This document shows positions 9,180 through 18,077 of a DNA stretch of 64,000 nucleotides, piece after piece; positions within the stretch are counted from its first letter, which is position 1, and each line of letters starts with the position of its first letter. This DNA comes from JAKLIX01 sp964605655. GTDB taxonomy: Bacteria; Bacteroidota; Bacteroidia; Bacteroidales; CAIXZF01. The position numbers and the translations under genes were made by a program. The notes under the pieces were generated by a model that saw nothing but the letters and a program-made list of their open reading frames with translations, had not been told where the DNA came from and made no database searches. The stretch is taken from assembly GCA_964605655.1 (NCBI GenBank), contig CAZSDK010000011.1, positions 56,104 through 120,103 on the forward strand, given 5' to 3'.

Positions 9180-9210
9180 CCAAGATATGACAAACTTCCG
9201 GTTTAACAAA
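9180..9210 (-). promoter_or_regulatory. Predicted promoter of the HTH gene
   Basis: On the minus strand TTTG (9210-9207) is followed after 19 bp by TATCTTGG (9187-9180), one base away from the TAnnTTTG consensus. The predicted transcript begins about 15 bases before ATG 9156, which argues for that start over 9231. Confidence 0.4.
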
Positions 9211-9263
9211 AATCTGACAAAAAACCGTCAAATTTCCGGGAAAGTTGTTCCATATTTGTACCC

Positions 9264-9300
9264 ATAAATAAAGAAGTCCCTGATAATCAAGGACTTCTTT
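9264..9300 (-). terminator. Intrinsic terminator downstream of tRNA-Val
   Basis: A perfect 10 bp stem AAAGAAGTCC / GGACTTCTTT (9300-9291 and 9279-9270 read on the minus strand) with an 11-base loop, followed by a T-rich run (TTTATTTAT). It lies 10 bases after the 3' end of tRNA-Val. Confidence 0.75.
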
Positions 9301-9310
9301 GTGGTAACCG

Positions 9311-9385
9311 TGGGTTGTACAAGACTCGAACTTGTGACCCCTACCCTGTCAAGGTAATGCTCTGAACCAACTGAGCTAACAACCC
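9311..9385 (-). tRNA. tRNA-Val (anticodon GAC)
   Basis: A complete 75-base cloverleaf on the minus strand: acceptor GGGTTGT/ACAACCC with discriminator A; D-arm GCTCAGTTGGTTCAGAGC; anticodon stem TTACC/GGTAG around loop TTGACAG (anticodon GAC); T-arm ACAAG-TTCGAGT-CTTGT. CCA is not encoded. It stands alone, flanked by its terminator and by a T9SS cargo gene. Confidence 0.95.
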
Positions 9386-9485
9386 AAATGGACCGCAAAA
9401 TTACAAGCAATTTTGAAACTGGCAAGTCTCTTCCTGAAAAAACATGATTTCCAGATCAGATAGAATACCCGGGTAAGGTAGGAGT

Positions 9486-11648
9486 TCACCTCATATGGAT
9501 CAGCTTGCTGCAATAAACCTGGTTCCCGGATGTCAACCGGGCAAAATAAATCCCATCGGACAGGTTTTGAGCATCCCACTGCACCTGGTAGGTGCCTGCT
9601 GCCTGTTGTTCCTTCACCAGGCTGGCCACCCTCCTGCCCAGGTAATCATAAACCACTAGAGTGACCTCACCGCCTGAGGGCAGCTCATAGGCTATCACTG
9701 CGGCCCCGGAAAAAGGATTGGGATAGCAGTGTAATGATAACCACTTAACAGCCTGAAAACTTGGAATGCCGGTGGGCACGGAACCACCTGTCGTCGTTCG
9801 CAGTATAGAACCATTCCCTCCCACGGCAAAGCCATAACCAGGCCCCGACATTTCCAGGGATTGTAACAAATTCTCATTCCTGGTATTCTGAACTGCCCAG
9901 GTCTGGCCACCGTTGGTGGTCTTTAATATGACGGCGACACTCCCCTCCCAGGTGAACCAATAACCGGTCATATAACCTGTATCAGCATCAGTAAAGCTTA
10001 TTGAGGTGAGATATTCCATGTTACTTGGGTAAATTTCTGTCCAGTTGAGCCCGCCATCCAAAGAATAAACGAGGATCCCATGAGGGCCCGACATAGGGAC
10101 GGATTCACTACCTGCGGCGTAGATTGAATGCTCATCAGGCATCCATACTGACACCAATCCAACACCGCCCTGCCCCTGGTAAACAGTATCCCAGATCATC
10201 CCTCCGTCGAGGGTCCTGAGAATTCTTGAACCACCTGCAGCAGCTCCGGTTTCGCTGCTTAGAAAGTAGACCGAGCGCAGTCCTCCAGCCAGGGAATCCG
10301 CCAACAAGGTGGTCCAGTCATTCCCCCCGTTTTCCGTTTTCAATATTCTCCGGCAGTAATAATCCCCTCCGGCCACATACCCAGTGTCAACAACCGGAAA
10401 ACAAACAGAGTACCAGTTATTAGATGAGTCCGCCATCAGGCTTTCCCAATTCATCCCGCCATCAGTAGTCCTGAGGATGGTCCCGGAGTCCCCTGTGGCA
10501 TAACCGGTAGTCGCATTGATAAAATCTACCGAATTCAGATTCTGGTTGGTATTTGTCGGCTGAACTGTCCATGTCATCCCTGAATCAGCGGAAAAGCAGA
10601 TTGTCCCGTTCACTCCGGAAACATAAACATGGTCTGCATCCGGACAAGCGACATCGATGAAATTGGTAAAAATCCCAGAGCCGGCCTGGATCCAGTTTAC
10701 TCCGCCATCGGTGGTTTTCAGCAGCGTCCCTGCCTGACCGGTAATAAAGGCTGTGTTTTCATCGGTGGCAAAGACAGAAAACAGTGTCTTGTCAGTACCA
10801 GAATTTTGCAGGGTGTAATGATCTCCTCCATCAGTAATTTTATAGACCACTCCATAATCTCCTACGGCATAACCTGTCGAATCCGTGGAAAAATGTACCG
10901 ATCTTATCCAGTCTGATAAAGTGGTGGAAATGGTATTCCAGTTTACACCGGCATTGTTGGTTTTAAAGATACTGCCGACATCCCCAAACACATCATATCC
11001 GGCAGCATAACCTATCGTAGCTGAAGGAAAGTAGACCGAATTGATATTTACGCTGTTCGGCATGGCACATTCTATCCAGGTCAGGCCGGCGTCAACCGTC
11101 CTGTATAAGCCGGGAAAGTTCCAGACGACACAGTCTCCTCCCACAAAACCGTGGTCGGCATCGATAAAAAATACTGAATGTAAATAATTTAGCATATATT
11201 CCACTATAGACCAGGATAACCCGGCATTGGTGGATTTAAGGATTTCACCTTCATTGACAATATAACCTGTGTCGGGTGTCGGGAAATGAACGGAGGTCAT
11301 GCAATACCCCGAGCTCGGATTATTCCCTGTCCAGGTCTGGCCTCCATCGACCGTGCGCCGGTGGTGATTAAAAGCACCGACTGCGAAACCATGCTCCGTA
11401 TCTGTAAAATACACAGACCGTAGGCTCCATAAAAGATTACCATCCTGCATGGTCCAGTGCTCCCCGGCGTCGGTAGTCTTCAGGATGGTTCCGGCTCCGC
11501 CCACGAGATACCCTGTATCAGGGCTGGGAAAAAACACGGAAAACAAATTGTTCGCTGAAGGTTTGGGATTCATCAATTCCCATCCCTGGCCTGAAACCGT
11601 GCTCATCGACAGGCTGAACATGGCTGAAAGAAAAAATAGATTTTTCAT
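9486..11648 (-). CDS. Secreted Ycf48-like beta-propeller protein with T9SS sorting domain
   Basis: About 720 residues from ATG 11648 (GGAGGG lies 8 bases upstream; an ATG at 11663 is also in frame but precedes a poorer signal peptide). The signal peptide MKNLFFLSAMFSLSMSTVSG is followed by about thirteen repeats of roughly 45 residues, SVxFPxxxTGYxxGxxGxIxKTTDGGxxW, the pattern of the Ycf48/photosystem II stability factor-like propellers common in Bacteroidota secretomes. The last 80 residues (LHCYPNPFSGAAVIAYELPS to KLIHMR) form a type A T9SS sorting domain. It should be cell-surface exposed. The repeats differ from the other propeller at 3862-5916, which lacks the TGYxxG core. Its ligand is unknown. 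Confidence 0.85.
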   Translation of the reverse strand: MKNLFFLSAMFSLSMSTVSGQGWELMNPKPSANNLFSVFFPSPDTGYLVGGAGTILKTTDAGEHWTMQDGNLLWSLRSVYFTDTEHGFAVGAFNHHRRTVDGGQTWTGNNPSSGYCMTSVHFPTPDTGYIVNEGEILKSTNAGLSWSIVEYMLNYLHSVFFIDADHGFVGGDCVVWNFPGLYRTVDAGLTWIECAMPNSVNINSVYFPSATIGYAAGYDVFGDVGSIFKTNNAGVNWNTISTTLSDWIRSVHFSTDSTGYAVGDYGVVYKITDGGDHYTLQNSGTDKTLFSVFATDENTAFITGQAGTLLKTTDGGVNWIQAGSGIFTNFIDVACPDADHVYVSGVNGTICFSADSGMTWTVQPTNTNQNLNSVDFINATTGYATGDSGTILRTTDGGMNWESLMADSSNNWYSVCFPVVDTGYVAGGDYYCRRILKTENGGNDWTTLLADSLAGGLRSVYFLSSETGAAAGGSRILRTLDGGMIWDTVYQGQGGVGLVSVWMPDEHSIYAAGSESVPMSGPHGILVYSLDGGLNWTEIYPSNMEYLTSISFTDADTGYMTGYWFTWEGSVAVILKTTNGGQTWAVQNTRNENLLQSLEMSGPGYGFAVGGNGSILRTTTGGSVPTGIPSFQAVKWLSLHCYPNPFSGAAVIAYELPSGGEVTLVVYDYLGRRVASLVKEQQAAGTYQVQWDAQNLSDGIYFARLTSGNQVYCSKLIHMR

Positions 11649-12020
11649 CGGTTTACCCTCCATTTTTGATGTGGTGTTAACCTAAAGTTTGAAGAAACGA
11701 ACAAACCATCAACATTTCTGACAGGTGTTGAAATAACCCGGGGGATCGTGGCCTCAGACATAAACAGAAGATAAGGCAGTAAGGAGAAGCCTGATACCGT
11801 ATGCTACTTTACAGGTCAGCTGAGGCAATCGTAAAGATACAACATAAATCCGTCAGAGTCAAGCACCTGGCAATAAAATTGGATGCCACAGAACAGCAAA
11901 AATCAATACCGGGTCAGGATATGAATAACAAACCCTGCCCTCATTCATGCTGATTATAACCAGTTGATATGCAACATAGGACCGAGGCAGTACTTTAAAC
12001 GGTCCAACGACACCAGGCGC
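11649..12020. other. Intergenic region between two minus-strand T9SS cargo genes
   Basis: About 370 bases without a credible gene. It holds a likely promoter for the propeller gene (11832-11862) and an inverted repeat GGACCG/CGGTCC (11979-11984 and 12000-12005) 16 bases beyond the stop of the LRR-like gene, which may aid termination although no T-run follows. Nothing else was recognised. Confidence 0.5.
11832..11862 (-). promoter_or_regulatory. Predicted promoter of the propeller gene at 9486-11648
   Basis: On the minus strand TTG (11862-11860), 20 bp, then TATCTTTA (11839-11832), one mismatch from TAnnTTTG. It would give a leader of about 175 bases before ATG 11648. Confidence 0.4.
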
Positions 12021-13382
12021 TTATCTGATCAGTAATAATTTTCTGGAAACATGTACCGTACTGCCTATCATTCTGATCGTATAATAACCAGATTCCAGAC
12101 CTGTAAGATCAAGGACCTCATGAAAGGATCCCGCAGGCAACTGGTTCAAATTAAAATACTTAACAGTCGAGCCCTCCGCATTCTGAATATTGATCTTCAA
12201 CACATCTGGCTTTTCCAACCGGCCTTCGATGACGATAAAGTCTTTTACCGGGTTCGGAAAAAGCTGGATCATGTCAGTCTCTTCAACCTGTGTCTCACCG
12301 GCAAAAATACAGGCAGACATTACCTCCTGGGGATCGTTGCAGCCAGCCTGGTTGTCGTGAATGGTCACGGTCCCGTTCGGACTCCCCAAGTAGTCGCAGA
12401 TGCTCTGCACCTCACAGGTGGTGAGGCTGTAGTTCATGTCAATATAGAGGTTATCGATGCTGGACTCAGCAATGTTCCCAAGACCCTCCAGGCTCGGAAG
12501 GGATGAGTTTTGTTCGATCACGAGGTTACCTCCTATGGTCTGAAGAGAATCTAGCGCCTGGATGTTAACCAGAAAGTGATTACCGCCTATTGCCAGCATC
12601 CCGCCAACGGTTTGCAGCTGATTCAGCCCGTTGAGGCTGGTCAGGGAAGGATTACCCGTCCAGGTAGAGGTAAACGGGTTAGTGGTGCCTATATGAATGC
12701 TGCCACCCATAAAGTTCAGTTGATTCAGTCCCTGAAGACTGGTCAGGCAGGGGTTAGACACTACGGTGAGGCCACCTTCGATGCGTTGCAGCGCATGTAA
12801 TCCTTCAAGATTCTGAAGCGTATCGCAGTTGGTAATAAAAAAATCATCCCCGATATCGGACAAGCCGGTCAATCCGATCAGGTCGGGCAAATTGCGGTCA
12901 TATTCGATCATGAGGTCCCCTCCGATATAACCCAGCATCTGAAGACCATCCAGGCTGTTGAGTGTATCGTTGTACCGGATATAAAGCGCCCCTCTGATGA
13001 GTTTCAAACCATCCAGTCCGCTCATGGAACCCAGCAGAGGATTGCCCAGGATCGTGGATGGAAATACGGAATACCCGATGATCAGATCACCTCCTATGGA
13101 ATCCAGCGACTGAAGACCATCCAAAGATGATAACAGATCGTTGCCCCCGATGGCAAGGTCTCCAGCTATGTAATGTATGGGACTGAGCCCCTGTAAACTG
13201 CTGATCGGGGTCCCCGAACCTCCTATCCTCACAAAACCTCCAATTTCTGTACATCCTGGATAGTTAATGGCGAAACTGTCGATCTGTCCCTGGGTGGTGA
13301 AATCAATTCCCTGTAAAAGACAGGGCTGGGAATAAACCGCACCTGAGATCGACAAAAAGACGAAAAGGATGATCTTTTTCAT
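12021..13382 (-). CDS. Secreted receptor-L/LRR-like protein with T9SS sorting domain
   Basis: About 453 residues from ATG 13382, where a signal peptide starts (MKKIILFVFLSISGAVYSQ); an ATG at 13403 would add seven residues before it. The middle (about 25-350) consists of parallel beta-helix/solenoid repeats of the type xSLDGLQSLxSIGGDLIIGxN, as in receptor L-domain and BspA-like leucine-rich proteins. A Cys pair surrounds the end of the solenoid (TTCEVQSIC, AGCNDP). The last 80 residues (MIQLFPNPVKDFIVIEG to KLLLIR) are a T9SS type A sorting domain. Expected on the cell surface with a recognition or adhesion role (inference). A promoter is predicted just upstream. Confidence 0.8.
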   Translation of the reverse strand: MKKIILFVFLSISGAVYSQPCLLQGIDFTTQGQIDSFAINYPGCTEIGGFVRIGGSGTPISSLQGLSPIHYIAGDLAIGGNDLLSSLDGLQSLDSIGGDLIIGYSVFPSTILGNPLLGSMSGLDGLKLIRGALYIRYNDTLNSLDGLQMLGYIGGDLMIEYDRNLPDLIGLTGLSDIGDDFFITNCDTLQNLEGLHALQRIEGGLTVVSNPCLTSLQGLNQLNFMGGSIHIGTTNPFTSTWTGNPSLTSLNGLNQLQTVGGMLAIGGNHFLVNIQALDSLQTIGGNLVIEQNSSLPSLEGLGNIAESSIDNLYIDMNYSLTTCEVQSICDYLGSPNGTVTIHDNQAGCNDPQEVMSACIFAGETQVEETDMIQLFPNPVKDFIVIEGRLEKPDVLKINIQNAEGSTVKYFNLNQLPAGSFHEVLDLTGLESGYYTIRMIGSTVHVSRKLLLIR

Positions 13383-13418
13383 GTCCAAAAATTCTGTTTT
13401 CAAACCACTTTTTCACCA

Positions 13419-13449
13419 CTAAGGTACTGATCTGCTGCCTAAATTCAAA
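13419..13449 (-). promoter_or_regulatory. Predicted promoter of the LRR-like cargo gene
   Basis: On the minus strand TTTG (13449-13446), 19 bp, then TACCTTAG (13426-13419), one mismatch from TAnnTTTG, about 35 bases before ATG 13382. Confidence 0.45.
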
Positions 13450-13477
13450 ATCCCCGGGCAAATTCGAACAAGCTATT

Positions 13478-13485
13478 TACCTTTG
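13478..13485 (+). promoter_or_regulatory. -7 box of the DPP IV-like peptidase gene
   Basis: TACCTTTG matches TAnnTTTG exactly; no clear -33 TTTG at the usual distance. Transcription would begin near 13492, which makes ATG 13533 (leader about 40 bases) a better start than ATG 13497. Confidence 0.45.
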
Positions 13486-13532
13486 CTATACGCATCATGT
13501 TTCTTTTATCTATCGAGCTCAACAGAAATATT

Positions 13533-15713
13533 ATGAATAGAAAACTTATCATCATCCTGTTTATCAGTCTTTTGCCTTTCGTACCATCGTTGGCTCAAAA
13601 CAGTAAAGAGATCACATTAAAAGATATCTGGGCTTCCAGGAACTTTTTTCCTCAACGACCAACCGATCTCCTGTCACTTAAAGATGGCGAACATTACCTG
13701 ATCCAGAAAAATGACTCGGTCAATATTTATGAATATCTGACGGGCAAGATGACAGCAACCTTGTTCAGCCTGCAGGATCTGATCAGGAAAGATCAAAAAG
13801 ATACCCTGGAAATGGAAGATTTCTCCCTGGATAAGGAAGAAACCAAGGCCCTCATCACCACCGAAACAGAGCTGATCTACAGAAGATCTTCAAAATCAAA
13901 CTACTACATTTTAGATCTTCAGAACAAGAAGGTGGAGGAGCTTTCTCCCAATGGCAAACAAAGCCATGCTGATTTTTCTCCTGATGCTTCCAAAGTCGCC
14001 TTTCTTCGTGATAATAATTTGTTCATTAAACATCTGGGTAGCGCTGCAGAAGAACAGATCACCCATGACGGAGTCCAGAATCAGATCATCAATGGCAGTT
14101 GTGACTGGGTGTACGAAGAGGAGTTTGAGTTCTCCAAAGCGTTTTTCTGGTCTCCGGATAGTCGCAGGATTGCCTTCTACCGTTTTGATGAGAGTATGGT
14201 AAAGGAGTTTTCGATGATGATGTGGGGTGATCTGTATCCCACCACCCATGACTATAAGTACCCCAAAGCCGGGGAAGCCAATTCAAAGATCCAGATCCTT
14301 GTTTACGACCAGGAAACCAAGAAGACCGTACAGATGGATATCGGCCAGGATACCGATATCTATGTACCCCGTATCAAATGGACCCAGAACCCTTCGGTAC
14401 TGGCTATTTACAGGATGAACCGCCTGCAAAACAAGCTGGAGATCCTTCTGGCCGATGTAAAGACAGGGAAAACCAAGGTCCTTTATACCGAGACCAATCC
14501 CAGCTATATTGAGATCAACGACAACCTCACTTTTACCGAAGACCAGAAGTGTTTCTTCCTTACCAGTGAAAAAGACGGTTATCAACACATCTATCTCTAC
14601 ACTATGGACGGCAGGCTGATCCGCCAGATCACCCACGGTAACTGGGAAGTGGCTGAGATAAAAGGCTATGACCAGGCCAAGAGGGTCATTTATTTTACCA
14701 CGACCGAGAGTGGTCCCCTGAACCGGGACCTGTGTTCCATTAACCTGGACGGCACAAGGCAAAAAAAACTGGTGAAAACAAAAGGCTGGAACAACGCTGA
14801 TTTTAGTTCTACCTTTCATTACATTGTTCATTCTTTTTCTGATGCCAACCATCCGCCAGTGTATACGGTACGTGATTTCTCAGGGAAGGAACTTCGCATC
14901 CTGGAAGACAATGCTGCACTCGAAAAAAGGGTGGAGGAATATCATTTCAGCAAAGTCGAATTCTTTACCATAAAGCTGGATGATGGCACTGAGTTGAATG
15001 CATACATGATCAAACCGGCCGATTTTGATCCCTCGAAAAAGTACCCGGTTTTGATGAATGTTTACGGCGGCCCAGGGTCTCAGACGGTACAAAACCGTTT
15101 CGGGTACTTCGATTTCATCTGGTACCAGATGCTGGCGCAAAAAGGATATATCTCTGTTTCTGTCGATAACAGGGGGACCGGAAGCCGGGGAGAAAAATTT
15201 AAAAAGTGTACTTATCTGCAGATGGGCAAGCTGGAGACCGAAGATCAGATCGCTGCTGCCAGGTACCTGGCCGGACTCCCTTATGTGAATAAAGAAAGGA
15301 TAGGCATCTGGGGGTGGAGTTTCGGGGGTTACCTTACCGCCTTGTGTATGACAAAAGGGGCCGATGTTTTCAAAACAGGCATCGCCGTTGCACCCGTTGT
15401 CAACTGGAGATATTATGATAACATCTACACTGAGAGATTTTTACGAACACCTCAGGAAAATCCATCAGGGTACGACGACAATTCCCCGATAAATTTCGCT
15501 AAGGAGCTCAAAGGCAACTTGTTCCTTATTCATGGCACCGGTGATGACAATGTCCATTTACAGAATTCCATGGAGTTCTCCAATGCTTTGATAAAGGCCA
15601 ACAAACAGTTCAGGGAGTTTTTCTATCCCAACCGCAACCATTCCATTTACGGCGGCAACACCCGCATGCATCTGTACCAGATGATGACTGATTATCTCCT
15701 GGAGAAACTTTAG
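13533..15713 (+). CDS. Dipeptidyl peptidase IV / prolyl tripeptidyl peptidase-like serine peptidase (S9B)
   Basis: About 726 residues from ATG 13533, chosen because a signal peptide follows directly (MNRKLIIILFISLLPFVPSLAQ) and the -7 box leaves almost no leader for ATG 13497. An N-terminal DPP IV beta-propeller (about 40-480, including DWVYEEEFEFSKAF, which carries the Glu-Glu motif that binds the substrate N-terminus) precedes an alpha/beta-hydrolase domain. The catalytic triad is visible: Ser in GWSFGGYL (Ser596 from this start), Asp in HGTGDDNVH, His in NRNHSIYGG. It should release X-Pro di- or tripeptides from oligopeptides in the periplasm. It is followed by a heptamer repeat and the acyl-CoA gene cluster; no operon link is evident. 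Confidence 0.9.
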   Translation: MNRKLIIILFISLLPFVPSLAQNSKEITLKDIWASRNFFPQRPTDLLSLKDGEHYLIQKNDSVNIYEYLTGKMTATLFSLQDLIRKDQKDTLEMEDFSLDKEETKALITTETELIYRRSSKSNYYILDLQNKKVEELSPNGKQSHADFSPDASKVAFLRDNNLFIKHLGSAAEEQITHDGVQNQIINGSCDWVYEEEFEFSKAFFWSPDSRRIAFYRFDESMVKEFSMMMWGDLYPTTHDYKYPKAGEANSKIQILVYDQETKKTVQMDIGQDTDIYVPRIKWTQNPSVLAIYRMNRLQNKLEILLADVKTGKTKVLYTETNPSYIEINDNLTFTEDQKCFFLTSEKDGYQHIYLYTMDGRLIRQITHGNWEVAEIKGYDQAKRVIYFTTTESGPLNRDLCSINLDGTRQKKLVKTKGWNNADFSSTFHYIVHSFSDANHPPVYTVRDFSGKELRILEDNAALEKRVEEYHFSKVEFFTIKLDDGTELNAYMIKPADFDPSKKYPVLMNVYGGPGSQTVQNRFGYFDFIWYQMLAQKGYISVSVDNRGTGSRGEKFKKCTYLQMGKLETEDQIAAARYLAGLPYVNKERIGIWGWSFGGYLTALCMTKGADVFKTGIAVAPVVNWRYYDNIYTERFLRTPQENPSGYDDNSPINFAKELKGNLFLIHGTGDDNVHLQNSMEFSNALIKANKQFREFFYPNRNHSIYGGNTRMHLYQMMTDYLLEKL

Positions 15714-15741
15714 TCCATCTCTCGATTCTTTGACAGAATCA

Positions 15742-15788
<47 letters not shown>

Positions 15789-15798
15789 GCCACAAAAT

Positions 15799-15830
15799 AT
15801 TGCCTTATTTCAATATTCCATATATCTTTG
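15799..15830 (+). promoter_or_regulatory. Promoter of the acyl-CoA / butyrate gene cluster
   Basis: ATTG (15799-15802), 20 bp, TATCTTTG (15823-15830), a perfect -7 box. The transcript should start near 15837, 10 bases before the crotonase ATG, giving a very short leader. Confidence 0.6.
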
Positions 15831-15847
15831 CATAAAACAATTTAAAT

Positions 15848-16621
15848 ATGCTGAATTATCAAACCATAAAGACTGAAAATCAGGATGGTATATGCATACT
15901 TACCCTGAACCGGCCGGAGGCACTCAATGCCTTAAACTTGTTGGTTTATGAAGAAATCAATAATGCACTCGACGAGATTGAATCAGACCAATCGATTGGT
16001 GCCCTGGTGATTACGGGTGAAGGAAAGGCTTTTGTCGCCGGAGCTGATATCGCTGAAATGTCGGGTATGACTCCTGACCAGGCTTACGACTTTTCCAAGA
16101 CCGGACAGGACACTTTCGACAGGCTTGAATCCATGGATATTCCTGTAATCGCTGCTGTCAACGGTTTCGCTCTCGGTGGAGGATGTGAGCTGGCCATGGC
16201 CTGCGACTTCAGGATCGCCAGTCAGAAGGCGAAATTCGGTCAGCCGGAAATGAATCTCGGCCTCATCCCTGGTTATGCCGGCACCCAGCGTCTGTCGAGG
16301 CTTACCGGCCTCGGAAATGCACTGTATCTCATCCTGACTGCCGAAATGATCAATGCCGAGGAAGCCTTGAGGATCGGACTGGTGCAGAAGCTCACCGAAC
16401 CAGAGACCCTCATGGAAACGACCTTGCATCTGGCGAAAAAGATAGCTTCCAATGGTTCCAGCGCTGCCGTCAGGGCAAAACGAACGATCAGACAGGGCAT
16501 TGACATGGACTTCTCCATGGCCTGTGACATTGAAGCACAGGAATTCTCGGAACTGTTCGGCGAAGAACAAACCCAGGAAGGAATGACCGCGTTCCTGGAG
16601 AAAAGAAAACCCGACTGGTAA
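15848..16621 (+). CDS. Enoyl-CoA hydratase / 3-hydroxybutyryl-CoA dehydratase (crotonase)
   Basis: 257 residues, the normal size for a monofunctional crotonase. It hydrates trans-2-enoyl-CoA (probably crotonyl-CoA) to the 3-hydroxyacyl-CoA, or the reverse. The oxyanion-hole segment AFVAGADIAEM (61-71) and both catalytic glutamates are present: Glu114 in GGGCELAMACD and Glu134 in FGQPEMNLGL, matching Glu144 and Glu164 of the mammalian enzyme. It is the first gene of a same-strand cluster and sits 10 bases after a predicted transcription start. The next gene (3-hydroxyacyl-CoA dehydrogenase) uses its product. The short-chain preference is inferred from the cluster. Confidence 0.92.
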   Translation: MLNYQTIKTENQDGICILTLNRPEALNALNLLVYEEINNALDEIESDQSIGALVITGEGKAFVAGADIAEMSGMTPDQAYDFSKTGQDTFDRLESMDIPVIAAVNGFALGGGCELAMACDFRIASQKAKFGQPEMNLGLIPGYAGTQRLSRLTGLGNALYLILTAEMINAEEALRIGLVQKLTEPETLMETTLHLAKKIASNGSSAAVRAKRTIRQGIDMDFSMACDIEAQEFSELFGEEQTQEGMTAFLEKRKPDW

Positions 16622-16701
16622 TCCGGACAAAAACACTTCTGTCAGGTGAACTACATGTTGTCTAAGTTGTTACCATAATTAAATATCATAAACATTCAAT
16701 C

Positions 16702-18033
16702 ATGACGTACGAAGAACGACTTCAAAATGTCAGTGTCTTGGGAGCTGCCGGAAAGATGGGCAGCGGAATCCTTCTGCTGACCTCTCTCGAAATGGCCGAC
16801 CTGAGTCTCAAACCCGAGTTCAAAGAAAAGACCTTTGTCCTCAATGCTATTGATGTGTCACACCAGGCCTTGGCAGGCTTGCTGAAATACATGCAAACAC
16901 AGGTCTTCAAAGCTGCCGAGAAAAAGATGGTTCAACTAAGGCATTTTTATGCCGATCGTCAGGACCTGATCGAGAACGCGCAGATCGTTGATGAATACGT
17001 AAAGCATGTGCTCAGCCTGGTCAGGCCTTCCGTCAGGCTTGAGGCTACCTATGATTCCTCCCTGATCTTCGAAGCCATTAAAGAAGATCCGGAACTCAAA
17101 GCAAAAGTTTTATCACAAATTGATCAAAATAACCCTCTCAAACCGTGGTATTTCACCAATACCTCTTCCATCCCCATCAGTGAGGTTGACCAGAGTTCAG
17201 GCCTGGGAGGCCGCATCATCGGTTTTCATTTCTACAACCCGCCTGCTGTTCAAAAACTGGTGGAAGTCATCAAAGGGAAAAATACCCTGCCGGAATTGGA
17301 ATCGTTTGCACTCAAGTATGCGAAGACCATGAGAAAAACAGTGGTCCCTTCTTATGATATTGCAGGTTTTATCGGGAATGGGCACTTTATGAGAGACCTT
17401 CTTTATGGAATGAAGATGGCTGAGAGGCTTTCCAGGGACGTTCCGCTGCATGAAGCGGTCTACATGGTGAACAAAGTCACTCAGGACCTGCTGGTTCGAC
17501 CGATGGGAATTTTCCAGCTCATTGATTACGTGGGGCTGGATGTATGCCAGTATATCTTAAGTGTAATGAACGCCAGGATAGAGGGAGAAGATCTCCATTC
17601 TCCCCTGCTGGATGAATATCTTAAAAGAGGGGTGAAAGGCGGTCAGTATGCCGACGGCAGTCAGAAAAACGGTATCCTGCAATATGATAAAGGCAAGGTG
17701 ACCGGTGTCTACTGTCTGGTAAGAGACCGGTATGCCCCTGCTCAGGACTTCTTTGATAGAAACGATGCCAGACTGGGTGATCTTCCTTCAGGAACCCCGG
17801 CATGGAAATCTGCCGTCAGGGTGGCTGATAAAGACCAGTTTTTCGGTAATTACTTTAATACCTTGAGAAGTACCGATACCATGGGAGCAAAACTCGCCCT
17901 GGAATATGCAGATGAATCTGCTCGTATCGCCAACAAACTGGTGACCGATGGTGTGGCTTATAAGGTTGAAGATGTCAACACCGTTCTGCTGACAGGATTT
18001 TTCCATGCCTACGGACCTGTTAATTCCTACTGA
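16702..18033 (+). CDS. 3-hydroxyacyl-CoA dehydrogenase (3-hydroxybutyryl-CoA dehydrogenase-like)
   Basis: 443 residues; longer than the 280-310 residues of ordinary 3-hydroxybutyryl-CoA dehydrogenases because of an extended C-terminal region. The NAD-binding loop is LGAAGKMGSG (about 13-22). The core motifs NTSSIPISEV and GFHFYNPPAVQKLVEVI carry the family's catalytic His and surrounding residues. The C-terminal helical domain includes RPMGIFQLIDYVGLDV, typical of the 3HCDH fold. It interconverts 3-hydroxyacyl-CoA and 3-ketoacyl-CoA with NAD(H). It lies 80 bases after the crotonase gene and 44 before the thiolase gene. Confidence 0.88.
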   Translation: MTYEERLQNVSVLGAAGKMGSGILLLTSLEMADLSLKPEFKEKTFVLNAIDVSHQALAGLLKYMQTQVFKAAEKKMVQLRHFYADRQDLIENAQIVDEYVKHVLSLVRPSVRLEATYDSSLIFEAIKEDPELKAKVLSQIDQNNPLKPWYFTNTSSIPISEVDQSSGLGGRIIGFHFYNPPAVQKLVEVIKGKNTLPELESFALKYAKTMRKTVVPSYDIAGFIGNGHFMRDLLYGMKMAERLSRDVPLHEAVYMVNKVTQDLLVRPMGIFQLIDYVGLDVCQYILSVMNARIEGEDLHSPLLDEYLKRGVKGGQYADGSQKNGILQYDKGKVTGVYCLVRDRYAPAQDFFDRNDARLGDLPSGTPAWKSAVRVADKDQFFGNYFNTLRSTDTMGAKLALEYADESARIANKLVTDGVAYKVEDVNTVLLTGFFHAYGPVNSY

Positions 18034-18077
18034 TAACCAAAGTATTTCTTTGTTTGAAAACATTTTAAGAAAAGAAA

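Noticed and set aside
9311..9385. Att-site duplication of the tRNA-Val 3' end
   Set aside because: No second copy of the tRNA 3' sequence was found in the neighbouring 4 kb.
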